64,000 bases of DNA, taken from assembly GCF_003666685.1 (NCBI RefSeq), contig NZ_RCIZ01000002.1, positions 454,501-518,500 on the forward strand. The letters are read 5' to 3'. Positions 52,002-60,114 of the stretch are shown here, piece after piece. Position numbers and translations under genes: made by a program. Every line of letters begins with the position of its first letter. The stretch's first letter is position 1. This DNA is from Mesorhizobium sp. YM1C-6-2. GTDB lineage: Bacteria > Pseudomonadota > Alphaproteobacteria > Rhizobiales > Rhizobiaceae. The notes beneath the pieces were generated by a model. The model had not been told where the DNA came from and did not search any database. It worked only from the letters and a program-made list of their open reading frames with translations.

Positions 52002-53219
52002 GTGTCCATCGAAGCCAAGTTCAGGAAGCTCGGAGTAGACAATGCTCCCGGCCAGGAAGTCCGCCAGACGAACGCGGGAATAGAAGCCCTGCTTCGCGGC
52101 GAGAAGATCGACGGACGTCCCGTCGACTTCTCCCACGGCGACGTCGATGCCCATGAACCGACGCCGGGCTCGTTCGATCTGTTTTCCGCGGGTGTCGCAG
52201 TCGGCGGTGCGCAGGCCTATACCGAGTATCGCGGCGACGGCGGCATCCGTCGCGAGCTGGCCGTCCGGCTGGCGGAATTCACCGGCGCCCTCGTCGATCC
52301 CGAGGACAGCCTGATCATCACGCCCGGCACGCAGGGCGCACTTTTCCTCGCCGTGGCGGCGACCGTGACCCGAGGCGACAAGGTTGCGATCGTCCAGCCA
52401 GACTATTTCGCCAACCGCAAGCTGGTCGAGTTCTTCGAAGCTGAGATGATCCCGGTGCGCCTGAACTATCAGGAAGCCGGCGAGGACCGGGCCGGGCTCG
52501 ATCTCGATCAGCTGGAGAATGCCTTCAAGGCCGGAGCGAAGGTTTTTCTTTTCTCCAATCCGAACAACCCGGCTGGCGTCGTGTATTCGGCCGACGAGAT
52601 CCGGACCATCGCAGCCCTGGCTTCGCGCTATGGAGCGACTGTCATTGTCGATCAGCTCTATTCGCGGCTCCGCTACGCCGGCGTCAGCTACACGCATCTG
52701 CGCGCCGAGGCGATCGATGCCGAAAACGTCGTCACGATCATGGGTCCCTCAAAGACGGAGTCGCTTTCCGGCTATCGCCTGGGGGTCGCATTCGGCTCGA
52801 AGACGATCATCGTCCGGATGGAGAAGCTGCAGGCTATCGTCAGTCTCCGCGCTGCGGGGTATTCCCAGGCGGTCTTGCGCAGCTGGTTCAATGAACAGGA
52901 AGGCTGGCTGGAAGATCGCATCGTCCAGCACCAGCTCATACGGGATGATCTGCTGACCGTGCTGCGCGGCATAGAAGGGGTCTTCGCGCGTTCGCCACAA
53001 GCCGGCAGCTATTTCTTTCCGCGTCTTCCAAAGCTTGCCGTTTCGCCTGCGGATTTCGTGAAAATCCTGAGGCTCCAGGCCGGCGTCATCGTGACCCCGG
53101 GAACGGAATTCAGCCCCCATGCCGGCGACAGCGTGCGGCTGAATTTCTCGCAGGATCGCAGCGCGGCGGTCGAGGCCGTCAAGCGCCTTGGATCGCTGGT
53201 CGAGAGGTATCGTGCATGA
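52002..53219 (+). CDS. PLP-dependent aminotransferase, class I/II (fold type I)
   Basis: 405 aa from GTG 52002. Motifs: YTEYRGDGGIRRELAVRLAE, TPGTQGALFLAVAATV, FSNPNNPAGVVYSADEIRTI (cofactor Asn), VIVDQLYSRLRY (Asp and Tyr) and MGPSKTESLSGYRLG with the PLP Lys. The C-terminal arginine segment VRLNFSQD binds the substrate carboxylate. The stop overlaps the start of the RidA-family gene by four bases, so the two act together: aminotransferase or lyase chemistry that releases reactive imines, with RidA clearing them. Substrate unknown. Confidence 0.9.
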   Translation: MSIEAKFRKLGVDNAPGQEVRQTNAGIEALLRGEKIDGRPVDFSHGDVDAHEPTPGSFDLFSAGVAVGGAQAYTEYRGDGGIRRELAVRLAEFTGALVDPEDSLIITPGTQGALFLAVAATVTRGDKVAIVQPDYFANRKLVEFFEAEMIPVRLNYQEAGEDRAGLDLDQLENAFKAGAKVFLFSNPNNPAGVVYSADEIRTIAALASRYGATVIVDQLYSRLRYAGVSYTHLRAEAIDAENVVTIMGPSKTESLSGYRLGVAFGSKTIIVRMEKLQAIVSLRAAGYSQAVLRSWFNEQEGWLEDRIVQHQLIRDDLLTVLRGIEGVFARSPQAGSYFFPRLPKLAVSPADFVKILRLQAGVIVTPGTEFSPHAGDSVRLNFSQDRSAAVEAVKRLGSLVERYRA

Positions 53220-53638
53220 CCGGCGGTCAAGGACCGAAGCCGCAGGGCGACTACGTACCCGCCACCCGCAACGGCAACCTGATCTTCACTTCGGGCATGA
53301 CGCCGCGCAAGGATGGCGTCATGACGCTGACCGGCCCGGTGAAGGTCGATGAGCCTCTCGACACCTACAAGAATGCGGTGCTGCTGGCGTGTGGAAATGC
53401 GCTTGCAGCGGCCCGCAGCATGCTGGGCAGCGGAGAGCGCATAACGGCGATCCTCAGCCTGACGGTCTACGTGGCGGCCGAGCCCGGATTCACGGCGCAT
53501 TCCAGGCTGGCCGACTTCGCCTCCGCGTTCCTGCGCTCCGAACTGGGAACGGACGGCATAGGAAGCAGGGCGGCCGTCGGTGTCGCCACGCTGCCGGGCA
53601 ACGCACCGGTAGAGATCCAACTCGTCGCTGCTGCCTGA
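53216..53638 (+). CDS. RidA/YjgF family protein (imine deaminase candidate)
   Basis: 140 aa, typical length. RidA-fold segments are GDYVPATRNGNLIFTSGMTP, KNAVLLACGNALAAARSMLG and RAAVGVATLPGNAPVEIQLV. The arginine of GSRAAVGVATLPGNAPVEI corresponds to the substrate-binding Arg of RidA, supporting imine hydrolysis rather than a purely structural role. It is translationally coupled to the aminotransferase. A hairpin follows at 53666-53689. Confidence 0.9.
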   Translation: MTGGQGPKPQGDYVPATRNGNLIFTSGMTPRKDGVMTLTGPVKVDEPLDTYKNAVLLACGNALAAARSMLGSGERITAILSLTVYVAAEPGFTAHSRLADFASAFLRSELGTDGIGSRAAVGVATLPGNAPVEIQLVAAA

Positions 53639-53665
53639 TATCGACGTTGCGCCCAGGCGATATCG

Positions 53666-53689
53666 CCGGTCGTCGAGTGTGGCGACCGG
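53666..53689. terminator. Hairpin between convergent ridA-like and pxpC-like genes
   Basis: CCGGTCG and CGACCGG pair over 7 bases with a 10-base loop, in the 67-bp gap between the two converging stop codons. No T-run is present, so termination would be weak. Confidence 0.45.
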
Positions 53690-53705
53690 TCTTCCGCCCG
53701 CGGAT

Positions 53706-54725
53706 TTATGCCTTGGCCACCCCGCCAAGCAGGTCGATCGTCCACCAGCGATCCGGCGGGATCGGCAAGGCTGAATCCGCTCGTTCGCGAATGGCGCTGA
53801 ACACAGCCTGGATATCCCACTCCTGCTGCCGCGCGATGCGCTCGGCAGCTTCGGCATCTACAGCCTCGAAGCGCAGGGGCTGGCCCGGGCGGGCCTGCGC
53901 CACCTTGCGTAGATCCGGGCCGATGACTGTGGCAATCTTGGCGTAGCCGCCCGTCGTCTGCCGGTCGGCAAGCAGCACGATCGGCTGCCCGGTGCCGGGA
54001 ACCTGGATGCTTCCATTCACGATACCATCGGAGACGATGTTGAAATCGCCCGCATGTTCGATCCTGTCGCCTTCCAACTGACATCCCATGCGGTCGACCT
54101 TGGTCGACAGGCGATATTCCGAGCCGAGGAATGTGGATATTCCAGCCGGCGTGAAGAGATCGTCCTGCGGCCCGAGCACCACGCGGACCGCGCCGAGGTG
54201 AGAGGGCAGCATTTTCGGATCGAGTTCCCGGCAGATGACCGGATCGGCAGGCGAACCAACGGGGATACGTTGGCCGGCTCGCAAAGGACCACCGTCGAGC
54301 CCGCCGATATTCGACCGGGTGTGCGTGGCACGGCTTCCCAGCACGGGTTCGGACAAGATGCCGCCTTCAACGGCCAGATAGCCTCGCAACCCGCTGCGCA
54401 TGGCGCCGATCGTGATCGTGGAACCTTCCTCGGCGATGAAACTGGTGCACGGCTCTATCGCCACGCCATCGACGCTGATCGCCGCCGGCGCGCCGACATA
54501 AGCCAGGTGGCAGCGCCCCTCACTGATCTTCAGCGTCACGCCGGCCAGCGTCATCTCGATCGCGGCCGCATCGTCATCATTGTCGACCAGCGCATTGGCA
54601 ACCCGGAAGGCGACCGTATCCATCGCCCCCGATGCGGAAATGCCGAAGCGCTGATAGCCCAGCCGGCCCCTGTCCTGGATGGTCGAGAGCGGCCCTGCCT
54701 CGATGACTTCGAGTACGCTATTCAC
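53706..54725 (-). CDS. pxpC: 5-oxoprolinase/biotin-dependent carboxyltransferase-family subunit PxpC (KipA-like)
   Basis: 339 aa from GTG 54725, which overlaps the PxpB stop and has GAGGACTT upstream. Family blocks: EVIEAGPLSTIQDRGRLGYQ, FGISASGAMDTVAFRVAN and GQRIPVG, plus ADRQTTGGYAKIATVIGPDL near the C-terminus. PxpABC cleaves 5-oxoproline to glutamate with ATP; related KipI/KipA-type pairs form allophanate hydrolase-like complexes. Here B and C are adjacent and overlapping while A lies on the opposite strand 4 kb away, with extra hydrolases between them. Another lactam or ureide is therefore possible. Confidence 0.88.
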   Translation of the reverse strand: MNSVLEVIEAGPLSTIQDRGRLGYQRFGISASGAMDTVAFRVANALVDNDDDAAAIEMTLAGVTLKISEGRCHLAYVGAPAAISVDGVAIEPCTSFIAEEGSTITIGAMRSGLRGYLAVEGGILSEPVLGSRATHTRSNIGGLDGGPLRAGQRIPVGSPADPVICRELDPKMLPSHLGAVRVVLGPQDDLFTPAGISTFLGSEYRLSTKVDRMGCQLEGDRIEHAGDFNIVSDGIVNGSIQVPGTGQPIVLLADRQTTGGYAKIATVIGPDLRKVAQARPGQPLRFEAVDAEAAERIARQQEWDIQAVFSAIRERADSALPIPPDRWWTIDLLGGVAKA

Positions 54726-55464
54726 GGAAGTCCTCACGCTCTGCGACGAGATCGCCTGTTTCGGCGGCTTCAAGCTGCCGGTGGTATTCCTGCGGCGTGA
54801 CCGCATGGAAACGCAGATAATCGCCCGGCTCGAACAGGAAACTTTCCGACTTGCGCGCCGGATCGTAGGTGCGTACCGCCGTTTGTCCCAGCATGTGCCA
54901 GCCGCTGGGGATTTCCAGCGGTGGCGAGACTGCCGTCTGCATGCCGCCGACCGATATGCTGCGGGGAGGGGTCTTCAAGCGGGGGTCGGTGCGGCGGCTC
55001 GTATGCAGCGCCGGATCGAGGCCGCCGAGATAGGCAAATCCCGGCGCAAAGCCGATCATGTAGATGCGATAGGTGGCCGCGGCGTGCCGGGCAATCACTT
55101 CCGCCTCATCGAGCCCGTGTGTTTGCGCGATGAATGGAAGGTCCATCCCGTGATCGCCGCCGTAGCACACCGGGATATGCCAAAGACTTGCATGGCGTTG
55201 GGTGCTCTTTGCCGAGGTCCAGCCTGACAGGACGGTGGTAGCCAGCTCGGATTTCGTCAAACGCAGCGGGTCGAATTGAACGAGCAAAGAACGGTAGGTG
55301 GGAATCAGTTCCAGAATGCCGTCGAGATTCGCTTCCGCGAGTTGTTCGGCGAGCGCCATCACGGCGGAGTTGGTGCCCGCGTCTATTTCCCGGCCAAACT
55401 CGACCACCAGACCGCCATCGCCGGCATCGAGAAAGCGCAAGCCGTGACGAGATGCCTCCGTCAA
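54718..55464 (-). CDS. pxpB: 5-oxoprolinase subunit PxpB (KipI-like)
   Basis: 248 aa starting at TTG 55464, which overlaps the amidohydrolase stop, with GGAGG seven bases upstream. The KipI-type N-terminal part (FLDAGDGGLVVEFG; LIPTYRSLLVQFDPLRLT) precedes the cyclophilin-like domain: CYGGDHGMDLPFIAQTHGLD, MIGFAPGFAYLGGLDPALHT, PRSISVGGMQTAVSPPLEIP and WHMLGQTAVRTYDP. It forms a heterocomplex with PxpC. Overlaps on both sides show strict coupling in the order amidohydrolase, PxpB, PxpC. Confidence 0.9.
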   Translation of the reverse strand: MTEASRHGLRFLDAGDGGLVVEFGREIDAGTNSAVMALAEQLAEANLDGILELIPTYRSLLVQFDPLRLTKSELATTVLSGWTSAKSTQRHASLWHIPVCYGGDHGMDLPFIAQTHGLDEAEVIARHAAATYRIYMIGFAPGFAYLGGLDPALHTSRRTDPRLKTPPRSISVGGMQTAVSPPLEIPSGWHMLGQTAVRTYDPARKSESFLFEPGDYLRFHAVTPQEYHRQLEAAETGDLVAEREDFRE

Positions 55465-56723
55465 TTGTCATCCTCCGCTACGAGCAGCTCGGTCAACAGC
55501 GCGATCGCCGTTTCAAGGTCCGCCAGCCGCATAGCTTCGTCGGGATTGTGGCTGCCGTTCTGATTGCGAACGAAGATCATCGCGGACGGAACGCCGTTTG
55601 CGGCGAAGACGGCGGCGTCATGGCCCGCACCGCTCGGCATGCGAAGCGTTCGAAGGGCGAGCTTTGTCGACGCGATGTCTTCCAGGCGCTGGACGAGATC
55701 CGCGTCCATGGGCGCCGGCGTGCTGCCCGAACGCGGCCCCCACTCGAAGCGTACGCCGCGCCGTTCTTCTATGTCCTTGGCAAACACGAGCATGGCTTCA
55801 TGAGTCTTCTCGACAAGCGATGTCGAGGTGCTGCGCACATCCAGGCAGAAATTCACCTCGCCCGGAACCTTGCTGAATGCATGCTGCGAGGGGTCCGTTG
55901 CGACTTGGCCGAAGGTGATCGTCAGCGGCGTCTCGGGTTGCTCGTTCTCCTCCCAGAAGCGATCGAGCTTCATGGCTAGATCGGCCAAGGCCATCACCGC
56001 GTCCTGCCGGTGGCGCCGCGGCACGGCGCCCGAATGTCCGTAGGCTCCGAGGCAGCGGCCGGTGCGATACCGGAAGCTGCCGGAAATGCCGGTCACCAGC
56101 CCGATCGGGATATCCTCGAGCTCGAGCGTCGGCCCCTGCTCGATATGTATCTCCACATAGCCCTTGACCGTTTCCGGGCGGATCGACGCCTCGCCCCGAC
56201 GGACGCTCTCGGGATTCAGCTTGAGATCGAGCATATGCTGTCGAAGGGTTCTTCCGGTGTCGGCGCGTGGCAGGTCGAGGGCCTCCGCATCCAGTTTCCC
56301 GAATGCAGCACGGCTTCCGATATAGGAAGCGGGGAACCAGGTGCTCTCCTCGGCCCGGATCGCCAGAACGGTGACAGGCCGCGAAGGCTCCCGTCCCGCC
56401 TTGATCGCCGTCGAGATCGCCGCCAGGCCAGCAACGACGCCGGCTGCGCCGTCGAAGTTTCCTCCATGCGGAACGCTGTCGAGATGCGAGCCGACGATCC
56501 ATGCCGGCCGATCGGGATTTTTGCCCGGCAAGGTCATGAAGAGGTTGCCCGCGGGATCGCGGGTGATCGACAAGCCGAGCCGCTCCGCCGCTTCCCGGAC
56601 GATCGCGTGAGCAGTCTCTTCGCCAGCGCCGTAGGCATCGCGCGTGACGCCCGGCTCGTCACGCGACGCCTCGCGCAAAGCATCGAGGAGTGCGCCGGCA
56701 AATTCGATATTGGGCGTTGGCAT
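55461..56723 (-). CDS. Zn-dependent M20 amidohydrolase (carbamoylase/hydantoin-pathway type)
   Basis: 420 aa. Metal-site motifs: GSHLDSVPHGGNFDG (His, Asp), RAEESTWFPASYIGS (Glu pair), HIEQGP and the C-terminal GSHNPDEAM with the last His. The dimerisation-domain motif is GHSGAVPRR. It resembles N-carbamoyl-amino-acid hydrolases and differs clearly from the copy at 7340-8587, so it is not a recent duplicate. Located upstream of PxpB/PxpC, it may hydrolyse the ring-opened product of a cyclic amide or ureide. Its start is 12 bases after the hydroxyacid dehydrogenase stop. Confidence 0.88.
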   Translation of the reverse strand: MPTPNIEFAGALLDALREASRDEPGVTRDAYGAGEETAHAIVREAAERLGLSITRDPAGNLFMTLPGKNPDRPAWIVGSHLDSVPHGGNFDGAAGVVAGLAAISTAIKAGREPSRPVTVLAIRAEESTWFPASYIGSRAAFGKLDAEALDLPRADTGRTLRQHMLDLKLNPESVRRGEASIRPETVKGYVEIHIEQGPTLELEDIPIGLVTGISGSFRYRTGRCLGAYGHSGAVPRRHRQDAVMALADLAMKLDRFWEENEQPETPLTITFGQVATDPSQHAFSKVPGEVNFCLDVRSTSTSLVEKTHEAMLVFAKDIEERRGVRFEWGPRSGSTPAPMDADLVQRLEDIASTKLALRTLRMPSGAGHDAAVFAANGVPSAMIFVRNQNGSHNPDEAMRLADLETAIALLTELLVAEDDN

Positions 56724-56735
56724 GAATTCTCCGCG

Positions 56736-57719
56736 TCAGCGATTGAGGATGGACTGGCGCCTCGACGCCCAGACCTGCGGATTGACGAGCGTCTCCGGCC
56801 GCTTGTCGGACAGGACGGTCAGGACACATTCGGCCGCTGCAATCGCCGTTCGCCTCAGCGCGGCTTCGGTGGATCCCGCGAGATGCGGTGACAGAATCAC
56901 GTTCGGCAGCGAACAGAGCGGATGATTTGGGTCCAGCGGCTCGGACCTGAACACGTCGAGGCCGGCGCCCCTGATCGTTCCGTCGCGGAGCGCATTCACA
57001 AGGGCGTCTTCATCGACGGTGCTGCCGCGTCCCGTATTGATGAGGAGAGACGTTGGCTTCATGAGCGCCAATTGTTCGCGGCCGATTATGTTTCGGGTGG
57101 ACGGCGTCGACGGCAGATGGAGGGAAACGACATCGCTTTCGCGAAGCAGCGTCTCTAGCGACGCTGCGCGGACCACGCCCAGCCGTTCGAAGACGGCGTC
57201 GGGCTGATGGCTGGAGAGGGCGATGACCCGCATGCCCAGCGCGCGTCCGATCGCTGCAGTTTGCCGGCCGATGGCGCCGAAGCCGAGGATGCCCAGCGTC
57301 AGCCCTGCGACCTCCATGAGGTCCACCGAATATTTGAAGGCAAAGTCGCCCGTGCGCGCTGCCGTGTCGGCGGCAACTACCTGCTTGGCCAATGCAAAGA
57401 TGAGCGCGATTGCCTGCTCGGCCACCGACCGCTCGTTGCTGCCCGGCGTGTTGGTCACCGAGATTCCGAGGCTCGTGGCCGTGTCGATGTCGACGGGGTC
57501 ATAGCCGACGCCATGAACCGCCACGACCTTCAGGTCCGGCAGGCCGTTCATCTGCTGGCCTGAAAACCCGGCGTTGCGCGTGATCGCCGCTACTACGCGC
57601 CCCGGGTCCACGGCGTCGAGACTATCGACCGGAAAAACGCCGGCATCTTTCAGGCGGCCCATGCCGGCCGAGTGGATCGGCTGAACGATCAGACATGCAG
57701 GCAATTCGGACGAGTTCAC
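56736..57719 (-). CDS. D-2-hydroxyacid dehydrogenase family protein
   Basis: 327 aa if started at GTG 57719, which has AGAGGG upstream. ATG 57746 would add nine residues but has no ribosome site and touches the operator and -10 box. The N-terminal substrate domain starts ACLIVQPIHSAGMGRL. The NAD-binding domain has LGILGFGAIGRQTAAIGRAL; catalytic residues are Arg in INTGRGSTVDEDAL, Glu in DVFRSEPLD and His in SPHLAGSTEAA. It oxidises or reduces 2-hydroxy/2-keto acids. First gene of the minus-strand arm of the Pxp-type divergon. Confidence 0.88.
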   Translation of the reverse strand: MNSSELPACLIVQPIHSAGMGRLKDAGVFPVDSLDAVDPGRVVAAITRNAGFSGQQMNGLPDLKVVAVHGVGYDPVDIDTATSLGISVTNTPGSNERSVAEQAIALIFALAKQVVAADTAARTGDFAFKYSVDLMEVAGLTLGILGFGAIGRQTAAIGRALGMRVIALSSHQPDAVFERLGVVRAASLETLLRESDVVSLHLPSTPSTRNIIGREQLALMKPTSLLINTGRGSTVDEDALVNALRDGTIRGAGLDVFRSEPLDPNHPLCSLPNVILSPHLAGSTEAALRRTAIAAAECVLTVLSDKRPETLVNPQVWASRRQSILNR

Positions 57720-57746
57720 AATGTAAAAATCCCTCTTGCGTTCCAT

Positions 57747-57775
57747 TGGTATACCAGCGATACTCCACTTGGCAA
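57747..57775 (-). promoter_or_regulatory. TGGTATACCA operator over a likely promoter of the dehydrogenase-amidohydrolase-pxpBC operon
   Basis: TGGTATACCA (57747-57756) is a perfect 10-bp dyad of the kind bound by FCD-type GntR regulators. On the minus strand TTGCCA (complement of 57770-57775) and TATACC (complement of 57748-57753) are spaced 16 bases, a fair -35/-10 pair, so the operator covers the -10. The GntR gene at 62667 is the nearest candidate to bind here. Both arms of the divergon start within 175 bp of this site. Confidence 0.6.
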
Positions 57776-57893
57776 GCCCGATCGGAGGAGACGATCCTGC
57801 CGGGGCAGGCTGTGTGGCTGCAGCGGTTTCACGCCTACGGCACGCGATCGAAACGGATAGCTGAAACCAGCAAGAACCAATCAAGGGGAAGTC

Positions 57894-58673
57894 ATGAAGA
57901 TCAAGCTGGCGATTGCCGCCATTCTCGCTTTTGCAAGTGTCTCCGCCGTTCAGGCCGAGGACCTGAAACTGGTCCAGGATGGAACATTGATGGTCGCGAC
58001 CGAGGGCACCTATCCGCCCTTCTCGATGCAGTCGCCGTCGGGTGAGCTCGACGGGCTTGAGATCCGCGTCATGAAGGAAATCTCCAGCCGGATCGGCCTT
58101 ACCTATGAACCCGTCGTGACGAAGTGGGACTCGCTCCTGGTCGGCCTTTCGGCCAATCAGTATGACGTCATCAGCGCGGCGATGGACATCACCGAGGAGC
58201 GCCAGAAGGCGGTCCTGTTCTCGGACGGATGGCTGGAGTCCGGTGGCCGCATCGTGACGATGGAAGACTCGGCGATCAAGTCGGCCGCCGATCTCAAGGG
58301 CAAGGCGGTCGGTGCGCTCGTCGCCTCGACCTGGTTCAAGATCGCGGAGGATCTGGGCGGTACGGTCAAGGGCTACAAGGCCGAGTCCGATGCGCTCCAG
58401 GATCTCGCCAACGGCAATATTGATGCCGTGATCACGGATGCCGTGGCCGCCGGCTACTCGATCAAGAATGCCGGCCTGCCGCTAGTCATGACCGAGGACT
58501 TCGTCAGCCGCGTGCAGAAGGGCTTTGCCTTCAACAAGGATCGTGGCGACCTCGTCGAAAAGGTGAACAAGGCGCTGGCCGACATGATCGCCGACGGCAC
58601 CTACGCCAAGCTTACGACGGAACTGGTCGGCTTCGATCCGCATCCGGCCGAGCCGATCCGCACCCTGAAGTAA
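57894..58673 (+). CDS. Polar amino-acid-type ABC substrate-binding protein (family 3)
   Basis: 259-aa periplasmic protein. Signal peptide KIKLAIAAILAFASVSAVQA, cleavage near residue 22. Family-3 features: LMVATEGTYPPFSMQSPSGE, LDGLEIRVMKEISSRIGL, and AAMDITEERQKAVLFSDGW, all close to HisJ/ArgT-type binding proteins. AGGGGAAG precedes the ATG. It begins the plus-strand arm of the Pxp-type divergon and is followed by a small hairpin, then PxpA. The ligand may be a cyclic or guanidino/ureido amino acid, judging from the enzymes; that is inference. Confidence 0.9.
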   Translation: MKIKLAIAAILAFASVSAVQAEDLKLVQDGTLMVATEGTYPPFSMQSPSGELDGLEIRVMKEISSRIGLTYEPVVTKWDSLLVGLSANQYDVISAAMDITEERQKAVLFSDGWLESGGRIVTMEDSAIKSAADLKGKAVGALVASTWFKIAEDLGGTVKGYKAESDALQDLANGNIDAVITDAVAAGYSIKNAGLPLVMTEDFVSRVQKGFAFNKDRGDLVEKVNKALADMIADGTYAKLTTELVGFDPHPAEPIRTLK

Positions 58674-58684
58674 ATCGGTTGCGC

Positions 58685-58699
58685 GGGCGCTCCGCGCCC
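58685..58699 (+). terminator. Hairpin after the amino-acid-binding-protein gene
   Basis: GGGCGC and GCGCCC form a perfect 6-bp stem with a TCC loop, 11 bases after the stop codon and before the pxpA-like gene. There is no strong T-run. It may stabilise the binding-protein mRNA or attenuate read-through. Confidence 0.45.
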
Positions 58700-58726
58700 C
58701 TATTCAGAACGGAGGCCGGTGCGCCC

Positions 58727-59506
58727 GTGCGAACGATCGACATCAACTGCGACATGGGTGAGAGCTTCGGCGTCTACACCCTCGGCGACGACGACGCTAT
58801 GCTCTCCATAGTGACGTCGGCCAACATCGCCTGCGGCTTCCACGCGGGCGATCCGCTGGTCATGCACCGGACATTGGCTGCTGCGGCTGCGCGCGGGGTC
58901 AATGTCGGCGCCCATCCAAGTCTGCACGATTTGTGGGGGTTCGGGCGTCGGCGGATTCTCGATGAGAGTCCCGACGAAATCGCCAAGCAGATCATCTACC
59001 AGATCGGCGCGTTGCGAGCATTGGCCGAGTGTCAGGGCATCAGGTTGGCGCACGTCAAGACGCATGGTTCGCTCGGCAACATGGCTGCGGAGGATGCGGC
59101 GCTGGCTGTGGCCATCGCCGGTGCGATCGCGTCGGTCGACGGCGATCTCTTCTTCACCGTCATGCCTGCAATGGAGACGGAAAAGGCAGCGCTGGAGGCA
59201 GGGCTCAGCCCGATACGCGAGATCTACGCAGATCGCGCCTATGCCGACACTGGAAATCTGCTGTCGCGCAAGCTTCCCGGTTCGGTGATCCACGATCCGG
59301 ATCTGGCCGCGGACAGGGTGCTTCGCATGATCGAAGCCGATGCCGTGATCTGCGAGTCCGGAAAGCGCATTCCGGGGCGGATCGACAGCGTTTGCGTGCA
59401 CGGGGACACGCCCGACGCAGTTTCAATGGCCAGGCGCCTGCGGGAGCGGCTGGAGCAGGCCGGCCTCAAGGTCGCGCCACCGTCCAAGGATACGAAAACA
59501 TCATGA
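58727..59506 (+). CDS. pxpA: 5-oxoprolinase subunit PxpA (LamB/YcsF family)
   Basis: 259 aa from GTG 58727 (GGAGG about ten bases upstream). LamB/YcsF hallmarks: IDINCDMGESFGVYTLGDDD, SANIACGFHAGDPLVMHRTL, GVNVGAHPSLHDLWGFGRR, HVKTHGSLGNMAAED and the C-terminal DSVCVHGDTPDAV. The usual PxpA reading is GAHPSYPDxxGFGRR, so the SLHDLWGFG segment is a small variation. With PxpB and PxpC on the opposite arm it would complete an ATP-dependent lactam hydrolase. The stop overlaps the DUF1989 gene start (ATGA). Confidence 0.9.
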   Translation: MRTIDINCDMGESFGVYTLGDDDAMLSIVTSANIACGFHAGDPLVMHRTLAAAAARGVNVGAHPSLHDLWGFGRRRILDESPDEIAKQIIYQIGALRALAECQGIRLAHVKTHGSLGNMAAEDAALAVAIAGAIASVDGDLFFTVMPAMETEKAALEAGLSPIREIYADRAYADTGNLLSRKLPGSVIHDPDLAADRVLRMIEADAVICESGKRIPGRIDSVCVHGDTPDAVSMARRLRERLEQAGLKVAPPSKDTKTS

Positions 59507-60114
59507 GCAATCCTTCCGTCGTAAAGGCCAGCCATGGCCGGGCGTTCGCCCTGAAGGCCGGCGACCACGTCCGCATAACGACCCCCGCGGGAACGCAGGT
59601 GTCGGACACCTGGGCATTCGCTGCCGACGATCTGCAGGAACACCTGTCGATGGATCATACGAGATCCGTGAACTCCAACATCTTCGTCGATCGGGGCACG
59701 CGGCTCGTTTCCAATCATCGCAGGCTGATGATGACGGTCGTCGAGGATACCACCCCGGGACGGCATGACACGCTCCTGTGCCCTTGCAACTCCGCGATCT
59801 ACCGGGAGCTCGGCGCGCCTGAGGATCATCGCAGCTGCACCGGCAATCTGCACGACGCGCTGGAGGAAGCTGGCCTCAAGGTGCCCTTCACGCCGGCGTC
59901 GCTCAACCTTTTCATGAACGTGCCTGTGGCGCCTGACGGCAGTGTCGACCGGCTGCCTCCGCGCTCTGCCGCGGGCGATCATGTCGTCCTGCGCGCCGAG
60001 ATGGATTTGACGCTGGTCATCTCCGCCTGTCCGCAGGATATCACCCCGATCAACGGCGACGCTCGCACGCCGACCGACTTGCATGTCGACATCTGGTCGG
60101 GAGACGCGCCATGA
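59503..60114 (+). CDS. DUF1989/urea carboxylase-associated family protein
   Basis: 203 aa. Family blocks: GRAFALKAGDHVRITTPAGT, QVSDTWAFAADDLQEHLSM, and a cysteine/histidine cluster HDTLLCPCNSAIYRELG, then HRSCTGNL, which probably binds metal. ASLNLFMNVPVAPDGSVD and DLTLVISACPQDITPING complete the pattern. Proteins of this family usually occur as pairs beside urea carboxylase or guanidine-degradation genes. Here there is one copy beside PxpA and an agmatinase-family gene. The activity is not established in this context. It overlaps both neighbours by four bases, so the stoichiometry is likely tied to PxpA. Confidence 0.86.
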   Translation: MSNPSVVKASHGRAFALKAGDHVRITTPAGTQVSDTWAFAADDLQEHLSMDHTRSVNSNIFVDRGTRLVSNHRRLMMTVVEDTTPGRHDTLLCPCNSAIYRELGAPEDHRSCTGNLHDALEEAGLKVPFTPASLNLFMNVPVAPDGSVDRLPPRSAAGDHVVLRAEMDLTLVISACPQDITPINGDARTPTDLHVDIWSGDAP

